Source: Pseudorasbora parva (taxonomy: Eukaryota; Chordata; Actinopteri; Cypriniformes; Gobionidae). From it: 64,000 nt of DNA. The notes below the pieces were generated by a model. The model ran no database searches, was not told where the DNA came from, and saw only the letters and a list, made by a program, of their open reading frames with translations. This document shows positions 47,701-59,520 of the stretch, one piece after another (the stretch's first letter is position 1; the number at the start of each line of letters is the position of its first letter). The DNA lies in contig NC_090173.1 of the NCBI RefSeq assembly GCF_024679245.1, positions 51,473,018 to 51,537,017 on the forward strand, in the 5' to 3' direction. Position numbers and translations under genes: made by a program.

Positions 47701-50700
47701 TTTTATCTTCAGTTGATTTCATCTAAAGCTGTGGCTGAAGTCAGTTGTAGTTCTTGTGTTTCTCTGTCCTTCAGTGATTCTTGTTAACAGGTGTTCTCAG
47801 TTATCACTTAATTAATCTCTTAATTATCTCATGAACTTCATCAATGCTTCAATTACTCTAACACTCTGTAGTGTGTACACTCTTCAGTGTTCATTTAAAA
47901 CTGAAGATTTTGCTGTGGGGTTAAAATGGTTAAAGGGGTTAGATGAAAAAACCCACAGTGGGAACCGTAAATTAACAGTAAGAAACTGTAAATTCATTTA
48001 CGGAAAAGTACTGTAAAAAAACGGCACTTTACTGGAACCAGAGCTGCCAGTAGATTACCGTTAAATCAAGGAAAAACAGTAATATACTGTAAAACGTAAC
48101 AGTCAGATTTATCAGATGAATCAAGATATTTTCACTGAAATATTAGTGAAAGTTAATAGAAAAAAGTTGTGCAAAGTCAGTAACTGATAAGGAGAGTAAA
48201 TATTAAAATGACCTGTGTTTATGTGTTGTTGCACAAGATGATATAGAAGAAATCTTTCAGTTGAATTCATTAGTTTTGTGGGTTACCATTGCTGTGAAGA
48301 GTAGAGCCTGTGCTTCAGTCCAGGATGAGCAGAGAAACATTGATGATATGCTGCCTGATGCTTTATTTAACGGCAGTGACTGTGTTTGCTGATGCAGTTA
48401 TGAGCCGTTTGTTGAGTAATTTATCACATACGTGTGTGCTATTGCTCACAACGAACCGCAAAGATTGAAGTTAAAGTCATGTTTCTAAATCATTTTACTA
48501 CTACACCTTACACATGTGAAAGGACTCAAATGAATTTTTACGATACAAACACCTATAAATACTAGTTTTAAAATGAGAACTGTTTACTTTACTTTACTTT
48601 ATTTATAAAAGGACAATGTACAATTTTTAACATAAATGTTTCCATTTCATGTATTGTACCGGATTTAGCTCAAAGCTAATTTTCACCCGCAGTCCTTTGG
48701 CAGGTCAACAATAAAATAACATACCCAATACATATATACACAAATACACAATACAAAAAAATAAATAAAAATAAATTAATAAAACATTGTCAATACAAAC
48801 AATTAAACAACAACCATGTCAGTGTTTACAAAGCTGATTACATTCTAAAAAAGATTTCAACTGCATTTTAAAGATTCCAAACGATGTACACCCTTTTATA
48901 CCTTCCGGTAAAGCATTCCAGTTAGTCGTAGCTTTCACAGCAAAAGAGGATTGTCCAAAAGTAGAACGACGAAAAGGAACAGCACAATTTCTCATAGATG
49001 ATCTAGTAGATCTCTCAGAAATATTCGGACGGAAACTAACAAAATCGCTGAGTACCAAAGGAGCCAAACCATTTACAATTTTATAAACCATACACAAATT
49101 TTTAAATAGCACATAATTTTCAAAACTCAATAATTTAAATTTCTTTAAAATGCTACAATGATGAAAATGTTTAGGTTTTTTATCGAAAGTTTTTAAAGTT
49201 TGTTTATATAGGGATTTTAAAGGCTTAACCACAGTTTCACCAGCTTGACCCCAACATGTGAGACAATATGAAATATGAGTAAGTATTGTGGCATGCATAA
49301 AAGTGTTGGCTACATCAACAGAAAGACAATGTCTAATTTGTCTGAAATTTGCTAAATTATATTTAATATTCCTCAGCATTTTCTTTACATGTTTTTTAAA
49401 GCGAAGATTTGAATCCAATATTACACCAAGATAATTAAACTCATTGACTAATTCTATCTTTTCACCATTTATACAAATATCCACTGGTGTTTGAACCTTT
49501 GTTTTTGAAAAAAACATTCCTTTAGTTTTACCAATATTCAAGGTTAAACATGAATTCTCCAGCCAATGTGTAATTCGTTCCATGGCAACATGTAGCTTTT
49601 CAGCTGCTAGCTCTGCGGTTTTTGCATGCGTAAAAATAACAGTGTCATCAGCATACATTTGCACTTGTATCCCGTTACATTGAAGCGGGAGATCATTTAC
49701 ATAAAGACTGAATAATAAGGGGCCTAACACTGATCCTTGGGGTACACCCATTGTATAATGTAAATTACTAGACTTAACCCCTTTAATTTTTACACATTGT
49801 TCTCTATTTGATAAATACGAGGATATCCATGCTAGGGCATTAGATGAAAAGTGGAAATTAGATAATTTAGAAAGTAGAATTTCATGATTAACGGTGTCAA
49901 AGGCTTTACGCAGATCTAAAAATATGGCACCAACTAATCCCCCTTTGTCAACTTTGGATTTTATTTGCTCTATTAAATGTAATGTAGCTGTTTCAGCAGA
50001 ATAATTAGCTCTAAAACCAAACTGCATACAGTGTAACCCAGGTTTCACTGTTTTCAGATAGAATGTCAGTTGTTCAAAAACAATCTTTTCTGCAACCTTT
50101 GAGAGTACTGGTAATATACTTATCGGTCTGTAATTACTAACTTCATGATGATCTCCAGATTTAAAAATCGGAGTAACAACAGCTTGTTTCCATGCATTGG
50201 GAAAAACACTATGTTCAAATGACAAATTAATTAAATGAGTAATAATAGGAGTTAAAATATCTTTATGAGTTTTTAGAAACATAGTATCCAATTGGTGAAC
50301 ATCTTTACATTTTGAATTTTTCAATGAACTAATAATTGTGTTAACTTGCATTTCATTAGTCTTAATAATATCAAAACTTGTACTCCCAACATCTTTCGGA
50401 AACTCCAGTTTGAAGCGATCAGTTTTCCAAATTAAAAGTTACCCTTCATGGTATTATTACGGTAAAATACTGTAAAAAATGAGAGCTGTATATAAACAGT
50501 AGAGGGCTGTAAATTAACAGTACATTGCTGGAACCACAGCTGCCAGTAGATTACCGTTATTTTACGAGACAATTTTTTACAGTGTAGTTTTTGTGTTTCT
50601 GCTCGTCTCTTTTTCTGTTCTCATCTTTCCTTCAGTTTTTCTGCTTGTTAACAGGCTTATTAAGTCTGCGATGACTCCATATTTATTATACACAGATTCT

Positions 50701-53700
50701 GTGACTCAGATAAGGTCCAGTTCTGGTTTATTTCTTTGCTCTTGGCTGACATGTGGCATTGTTATGGCCTGCTTGTGGCCCAGATATGGCAAACAGGAGT
50801 GGGCCACTCAAGGGCCGTAATTCATCGCAGAATGTGGGCCAGATCCGTATTCCACATGTGCCAGATGAGGGCCAGATCTGGGCCGACACAATGTTGCTAT
50901 GTGGGTCTGGTTGGTGTAGCGCTATCCTATCGCGTGAAGATGGAGTTTGAAAGACAACCGTTTATCCTAACCCCTCAGATTGAGCTGTCAATGGTGAGTT
51001 TCCAGACCAAACATCTTGATATGGGTCTGGCTTGTCAGGCTAGCAGACTCAGACATTCATGTTGAAACGGTGCGGCCAGCAGAACAAAGTTTTTCAACTT
51101 CTCAAACTAATTCCTATGAAAGTTAAGCTTTCAAAGGCATGAACTGAAAACACAGCAGACTGAACATGCTCTGTGTATCTATGCCACGAGTGCCGTCGCT
51201 TTTACCTCAGCTCTCATCACGAGCTCATCCATGACTGTCAATGTGACTCCTGCAGCACTTTGGGCTGTGAGACTCCCTCAGTGGCTAAATTACATATTGA
51301 ACACACATGTTCACAATGTTTTTCACAATGTTTTTAATTGTAGTGTTTGTACTCTAACTGAACTGATTTTATGAAAATGATCGCGATCGCGGTGGGAAAG
51401 TGATCACTGATTCAGTAATCTAGTAGCGGTGGCTTTGGGAGTGGCCTCGTAGGGCAGCGAAGCATTCTGGGAATTGTTGTCTTTCATCCCCATGAGACAA
51501 AAATACATTGTCTGTCTTTTTTATTCTCAGTCTAGAAAGCACCAAATTAAAAAATAATTTCACATTTCTACTACAGTAATGACCCAGTTTAAATACAGAT
51601 TCACCTTCCCAGCGCTGAAGTTCTCCTTTAAGTTGTTTTACACTGTCATGAGGAAAAAACAAGCAAAACGCGCCTGCTTGTTCTTTGGGTTCAGAGGGTT
51701 AAACTTTACTTAACTTTAAAAAAAAAAAAGGCATTTAATTGGCATTTTTTTTGTCTTGCCAACTTATTTGGGTTAACAGTGTTGTAGCGTCATCTCTCAA
51801 CACTTCTTTTTATCCACAGAATGAAAAAGCCCAGAGTCTCACAACACAGGTCAAAATGATAACTGTAAGTGTTTTCTTTTTTTCTTTCTTATTTTACAAG
51901 TTTTACTCAATTTGCAGTATTGTGTAACATGTTCAGATGTTTTAATTGATTTCTAAGAATACAGTATGTGTCTTATAATCTCTCATTATGTCAATTTTCC
52001 AGGCCTGGCCAAATGGGAACACGTTGTGGTATCATGACCTTTTTTGTGGCATAAAAACATTTTCAGCTCCTAAAAATATGTTTTGGACTCCAGACATTGG
52101 TATACTGGAAAGGTATAAAAATTACATCTGTCAGAACATGATACATCAGTAAAATTGTAAAATTATGGATAGAATAGGGGTAATGACTCTTTTAGCATGG
52201 TTTAAACAACTGCTTTTACTGCAACTGTTGATTTCTGTGAGTGTTAACGTTGCCTTATAAATGTTTTGTGTCATTTATACACTCACAGACATCCACATTC
52301 GGCATATGAAACACAAGAATGGTGGCATGCTTCATGCCCACATACAACACACATTCATGGCATGCATTGCAGCATGAATAAATTATACAGCAACATTTTT
52401 TTAAACAATCTTACACAAATCACTTCAGTTAAAAAATGAAGCTTATCTTTCTTCTCATAAAATGCTTCAATTCCTAAATTAAGCAAACCAACAGAAAACA
52501 TTTTTGTTTAAAGCAATTTAATGCAGTCTTTTGACCATTAAAACAGACATGCTGCTCTGCTTTACTGCAAAAATATTTTCTGAAAACACCTGCAGTTGCT
52601 GAAAAAGACAGAGCTTAAAAAAAGGCAAGGATTAAGAGCCCAAAGGAAGCATATGCTGATCACCATAATAGTGACCTGAAACTAAACATTTTCAGCGAAA
52701 CATCAACATCTACAGGTGCTGGTCATATAATTAGAATATCATTAAAAAGTTGATTTATTTCACTAATTCCATTCAAAAAGTGGAACTTGTATAATATATT
52801 TATTCATTACACACATATTTCAAATATGTGTTGTTTATTTTAATTTTGATGATTATAACTGACAACTAAGGAAAATCCCATTTTCAGTATTCCAGAAAAG
52901 TTCAATATGGAAGACATCTGCTGCCACTCTCTAATCAGCTAATTAACTTACAACACCTGCAAAGGCCTTTAAATGGTCTCTCAGTCTAGTTCTGCATGTA
53001 GGCTACACAATCATGGGGAAGATTGCTGACTTGACAGTTATCCAAAAGATGACCATTGACACCTTGTACAAGGAGGGCAAGACACAAAAGGTCATTGCAA
53101 AAGAGGCTGGCTGTTCACAGAGCTCTGTGTCCAAACACATTAATAGAGAGGCGAAGGGAAGGAAAAGATGTGGTAGAAAAAAAGTTTACAAGCAATAGGG
53201 ATAACTTCACCCTGGAAAGGATTGAGAAACAAACCCCATTCAAAAATGTAGGGGAAGTTTCACAAAGAGTGGACTGCAGCTGGAGTCAGTGCTTCAAGAA
53301 CCACTACGCACAGACGTATGCAAGACATGGCTTTCAGCTGTCGCATTCCCTGTGTCAAGCCACTCTTGAACAAAAGACGGTGTCAGAAGCGTCTCGCTCG
53401 CTAAAGACAAAAAGAACTGCTGAGTGGTCCAAAGTTTTGTTCTCTGATGAAAGTAAAATTTTCATTTCCTTTGGAAATCAGGGTCCCAAAGTCTAGAGGA
53501 AGAGATGAGATGCACACACTCCACGTTGCTTGAGGTCCAGTGTAAAGTTTCCACAGTCAGTGATGGTTTGGGGTGCCATTACATCTGCTGGTGTTGGTCC
53601 ACTGTGTTTTCTGAGGTCCAAGGTCAACACAGCTGTATAGCATGAAGACCGTAGTATCCCTGTTCTTAATTGGCCAGCAAACTCGGTTGACCTTAACCCA

Positions 53701-56700
53701 TTTCTAACACATAGAAAATCTATGGGCTATTGTGAAGAGGAAGATGCGATGTGCCAACAATGCAGAAAAGCTGAAGGCCACTATCAGAGCAACCTGGGCT
53801 CTCATAACACCTGAGCATAATCTACACTTGAATATAATCTATTAAATCAGCACTAGGTAACTTTTCAACCTTCATAATATATTTTCAAGACTCTTGTGAT
53901 GATACATCGACTTACAATAGGTTGAATGACACGTCTGCCAGAGCTTGATGGGGTCTGTATCGTTTTTAATCGTACTTTTAAACTTCAGGTTTCGGGTTTT
54001 AACCCGAGAAAAAAAAGAACTACAAAATTCGACTGCTTTACGGCATATACTTCACTTCCACCAACACCCACACTTCCTTACATTCGGACGTGCGAGCCCA
54101 GCTTTGTTCGTCGGATAATATAGTCATGTCCGAAGCAGCACAGACAAATAAGAAAAAAAAGGTTTTGTTTGAGGAAAGCAATAAGAGGAAACGAAAAAGT
54201 GATGGGATTAAAGGCAGGACGAGGATCAACATTGGACCAGCGTTTGCTCGTCGGCGTGAGCTGAAGGAGGCGTGCCCGACCGATGCTGTCCTGCTTGTTA
54301 CGGTGAGCTACCACTCAAACATTGAATTGAAGTATCATATAGATTCTGTAAAACGGTAACCAATACACTACTATAATAACGCTGGCTTGTAAACGTGAGC
54401 ATCGTAATTATTTGGCGTTTGAAAAAAATAAAACCCATGAAATTATATTCATATGACATGCTGAAACATATGCCACTGACTGTACTTGGGATGAAGACAT
54501 TTCACACTCGCCGCCAGAAGAACACCTGCATGTGAACTCCTCCTGCAGTGTTCAGGGTAACTGTTAGTGCTGCACCAACCCGCGGGGATGCTTTTATGAA
54601 GTTATTTGGCCCGCCCCGCACCACTGTATATATTTTTACAACCCGCTCCGCACCCGCGACCATTAAATAGACATACGGGGTCCGCGGGTTATGAGACGAC
54701 CCACGCATCACTAGTTCAGGGCTATCAGGGCTGTCATGTCAACAAATGCATGCGCGATGGCATCACCTGTTGTAGGATGACAGAGGACATTATTTTTTCC
54801 CAACTGTAGGGGGACCCCGAAAGCAAAAGTTGCCAAGTGCTGCTTTAAGAATGAACTACTTTAACCAGGGGTGAGTCTAATCAATAACCTTTCTATGATG
54901 AGCCATGGTTTATCATCTAATAATCTTTGCCTAAACTTATTTTGCAACTAATTATGTGTTTCAAATTGCCCAACTAAAGGAAACACTGATCACCATAATG
55001 GTGACCAAACATTTCAAGAAAACAGAAACATCTTTTTCTTCAGTGATTCTGATCATTATCAGCAGGTGTATTCAATAATCAAACAGTCATCACTCAATTA
55101 ATCACTTAAGCATCTTATTGACTCTAACACTGCTACTGTGTGTGATGTATGCTGGTACTTACCACTAGGTGGAGCCCTGTGGTCCGTGTATCATCTGATC
55201 ATTTCATTTCCTGTTTGAAATGGAATAACGAGAACACATAAATCGTCTCGTTTATTCGTTTTTTTGTTTAGTTTAAAAATGAAAAATGAGATTTTGGCTC
55301 GATTTTTCATATTTCGTTTGCGGTTTATAAAACGGTTTATGGGTTTGATATTTCGTTTCCACACGTGGGCGGCGCCGAAACGCCTCTTTCATCTGATTGG
55401 TCAAACAGCTCCGCCTTCAGCGCGAGCTCTTCATTCTGTCAGGCAGAATACAAGTGCGGGACTGACAAATGCAATTTAATTAAAATACATGTCCGAAAAC
55501 ACCACACACTGCTAACTACACACAATATTTAAAGCAGAAATATGTTGCTATATGAAAGATGTTGTCACGTAATTCGTGCTGTTGCGATTTGCAAGCGACC
55601 TTTTGGCCCGAAACCTTTTAGGTAACCTTTTTCTTTTTTTAAATTGTCACAGAGATGCTGAAAAAGCTGCCCTTCACTACCTTAGCAAATCGAGTAGCGG
55701 TTGGAGGCCTCTCAGGGTTTGGAGAATGTATCCAGACAGATTCAAGACATGGTTTCCAGTACATAGGGAGCAGCACAAAGGGCAAACCTAGCAAGTTCCA
55801 GATGGACAAACATTAGGCCCTAAATGCAAAAGTGTGAATATCTTAAAAGAAACTAAAGAGTGGCAAACTCTCAAGCAGTGTTCAAGTTTTAATAAGTTGT
55901 ACAGCTTGAAGTGTAAAGCTTGTTCTCATAGACAGATATGGCCTATTTATGAATGAAATTAATTTGTCATTTAAACTGTTGCAAACAGGGAAAGTGAGTA
56001 GAAAAGACTTATCCTGTCGCCCCCTCTAGTGGACAGCTTTAATCATTACGGCCATCATTGCTCAGATAACGCAAGTCAATGGGATTTTTTGGGAAAGTAA
56101 GTCTGACCCGTTAGAAAAGATATAAGTGAGTCAGACCAGTCTGAAGGTCTGAGCTGAGTTTGGTGAAGCATTATAGTTCTCATAATATTAATAATAAATA
56201 ATATTTAAATAGGACTATATGCTGGAGCTCTCAAGCAAACTTAATAAAGACAACTCAGAGAAACATCACCCAATTCATTATTTATTATCTGTTTTATAAT
56301 AAAAATAATACGATTTTAAAGGTAGGCCTATGTCGTGCTCTTCAACCGACATGATTTTAATTAAACCCAAACTGCTAATTTTGTCAGTATCAATTAATGT
56401 ATGTTTACTGATACTTCTCACTTTTCTGTCTCTTTCTTTTCACGTGAACAGAATAGACACATTCACAAATATAAACTGTATTTCTATTCAATTTTCTTGA
56501 TTATTGACATGTCACACATGCCTACCTGCCTTTTGATGTAAATAAAAGACGAGAGTGGCAAATATCACAGACATATTATCATGTACAGTTCAGCCTGTTA
56601 TTTATTTTTATTTCCATTTCCCTTTTATCCAAAGAGACGGGACTATTTGCACCGTATTTATCAATGAGAAACAGGCTATCATCCTCAAATAATAGCCTAT

Positions 56701-59464
56701 GGCTCACATTAATGGCTTGCAAATCGCAACAGCACGAATTACGTGACAACATCTTTCATATAGCAACATATTTCTGCTTTAAATATTGTGTGTAGTTAGC
56801 AGTGTGTGGTGTTTTCGGACATGTATTTTAATTAAATTGCATTTGTCAGTCCCGCACTTGTATTCTGCCTGACAGAATGAAGAGCTCGCGCTGAAGGCGG
56901 AGCTGTTTGACCAATCAGATGAAAGAGGCGTTTCGGCGCCGCCCACGTGTGGAAACAAAATATCAAACCCATAAACCGTTTTATAAACCGCAAACGAAAT
57001 ATGAAAAATCGAGCCAAAATCTCATTTTTCGTTTTTAAACTAAACAAAAAAACGAATAAACGAGACGATTTATGTGTTCTCGTTATTCCATTTCAAACAG
57101 GAAATGAAATGATCAGATGATACACGGACCCCCTGTACACTTGCATCCTTGTTGTGACCCTGAAATGACAGAATAAGAAAACGGTTACACAGTGAACAAC
57201 TCGTGGTGTGTCGTGTCTTTATTATATCTTTATTTTCCTAAGTGTTAAGCCTAAACTAAGCCTTACTGGGAGTGACTAAAAGATATCACACAGTGTTACT
57301 AATTTCAGTGTTACTGCAAGATCTGATGTTGCAGTAATTCAGGGGTAGTAATGATAATGCATTAAAGGGGTGGTTCCATGTTTTCTTTCTTGGTTGTGTT
57401 TATGGGGTGCAGTATAACATGTCTTAATACTTCTTTTTTTAATGCTCTATTTTTCTCATATTTTACCTTTATTCCACACTGCTGTCTCCACTGTCATTTA
57501 AACGGCTTGTTTGCTTCCTGCTTCTATGAAGACCATCCCTCTGAAAAACAATGGTCTTAGATTGGTTAGATGGCCAAATGTAGTTTCTACCGGTGACTAG
57601 CAAGGGTTTATGATGTCACCAACCCAGGAAGAAGCTTGTTGTTGACCAAACCGGCCGTTTTTTATAGGCAATAAACTGCCATAACTTTAAAAGACAATAT
57701 CTCAGTTTGCATTGAACTTTCAGCACTGTAACTTTGCAGATACTGTTTATGCACAAGCAGCAACATTACACACTAACTAATGTTAAAAAAGTGAAATCCC
57801 CTGCAAGCACACCTTTAATAACACAATTTTTAGAATCAAATTACATCATTCAATTTCATGATAATTTTAAAGCCATCAACAGGTAACAATCATCATCTGA
57901 TGTCTGGTAGTTTAAAACAGCACTAGGTAATTTACTTGCTCTTGGCTGGCATGTGGCTTTGCTATGGCCTGCTTGTGGCCCGGATTTGGCAAACAGAAGT
58001 GGGCCAGATCAGTATTCCACATGTGCCAGATGTGGGCCGGATCTGGGCCTACACAATGTTGCTATGTTGGTTGTTGATGATATTGTAATTATATGACCAG
58101 CACCTCTAAACCTCTGTTAATTCGCAATAAGAGCTTCTGTAGATGTCTGAAATAAATGCAGTCAGTCTGGTTAGTAATGTGTGAAGCTGGTAATGTTGTT
58201 TGTGGAGTTTAATTCTCCTCTGCTGAGATCTTAAGAGATTTAATGTTTTAAAAATCTGTTATTTGGGTAATCATTGTTAATTGATATTGTATCCATTTAG
58301 CATCAAGACAGACTTTGGAACAAAGGAGTCTCCAAATGTGCTGTTGCTCCATTACGGCGTTACAGCTTCATCTGACTTCTTTGCTCTGACCACGGCCTGT
58401 AAGATGGATCTCCACAGGTTTCCCTTCGACACCCAAACCTGCAGTATAACACTTCAGTCTACAACATATACAAGTAAATCTGAAACATAAATCAGTTTTG
58501 ACAAACAAACACAAGATAACATGTTTCAATGTTCTAAACTTTGTCTTTTAATATGAAATAATACAATTTTAATGTCTGTTCCCACAGATCAGGAGCTTAC
58601 AATTAACACAATAACTAATCAAAGTAGCATCACTGATATGTCAAAGGAGATCTATCAGGTTCAGGGAGAATGGGAGCTCCTCAATATAAGTTACACTAAA
58701 GCTACTTTGGATGTGGGGTTTGAAATAGATCAACTGATATATCAGGTACAGAGCACACATTTATGGAGTCAAATGTTGTTTCTTTTCTTGTTGGCCCCAC
58801 TTAGACAGAAACCCATGTGGGCCCCACTTGTTGTCCTCGCTGGTACATTGACTGCATCCAAGATCATTGCACAGTAGGTGAAAAACAGAATGTGACAAAA
58901 GAAGCAAATTTACAATATTCTTAAAAGAGTAGGCAAAAAGTACCCAGATGACCTGTGATGTGGATACGATGGACACTTTAATATCCCATGAGGCCACAGG
59001 AGTGGATTTGTGAATGTCATTGAAATTACTCAACTGATGTTGGTAGGTCGTGTGATAATAAGAGCATGGTGAATGTAGTCAAAAGCTGTGTTCAACTTCA
59101 TACAGCGATGCGCAGATCAGTTGGTGGCTGACTTGAAGCAGTGCATTTGTAAAGATGGTAATGCTGTTTGTGGAGTTGTTTAATGGAGTTGTTAGAAGCT
59201 CCGGCTCCGCTTAGGACTGCACATGTGCATTGGCTGGACTAGATGGAAAAATAAGCTATTTGAGCATAAGAAACAACATTTATGGGACAATTCATGTCAG
59301 ATTTTGTTGCTGATTTGAAATATGCTATTCAATTATAAGTTCTGCAATCACCTGCAAATATGGCTGCTTAGTGACACTATAAATAATTAATTGGTTACAT
59401 TTATATACCGCTTTTTTTCTCAATAATTCAATCATTTAATCATTTCTCAAATTTAATCATTACT

Positions 59465-59520
<56 letters not shown>

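Larger units (their letters stand above)
44311..50905. mobile_element. 6.6-kb inverted-repeat element (CCCACATAGC ends)
   Basis: The ends cccacatagcaacattgtgt and acacaatgttgctatgtggg are inverted. Pairing extends at least 260 bp inward through gccacaagcaggccataaca, ctgagtcacaaaatctgtgt and the gagacgagcag motif. The insertion splits an older repeat and leaves a 3-bp TCT duplication. The cargo is two large palindromes, a MITE piece and an L2-like LINE. No transposase was found. A related end occurs at 57945-58065. A 3-bp duplication would fit CACTA/EnSpm-like elements, but the assignment is tentative. Confidence 0.8.
43921..51045. repeat. Split repeat unit (related to 23574-24592)
   Basis: The left part 43921-44310 matches 24069-24460. 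The right part 50906-51045 matches 24464-24592, ending in gtcaggcta. The two halves are separated by the 44311-50905 insertion. Confidence 0.9.
52713..58106 (+). mobile_element. Tc1-like element split by later insertions
   Basis: The left end caggtgctggtcatataatt follows TA at 52711-52712. The matching right end, aattatatgaccagcacctc, precedes TA at 58107-58108. Joining the outer flanks restores catcaacatctaaacctctgttaattc, exactly the foldback-family consensus seen at 40090 and 45845. A normal Tc1 is about 1.2-1.6 kb, so about 4 kb (roughly 53840-58075) was inserted afterwards. The transposase is broken. Confidence 0.85.

Noticed and set aside
58746..58877. Extension of receptor exon 6 into intron 6 as an alternative C-terminus
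   Set aside because: The frame runs on about 44 codons but GTACAG at 58746 joins perfectly to exon 7, which supplies TM1 and TM2. It could be only a read-through product.
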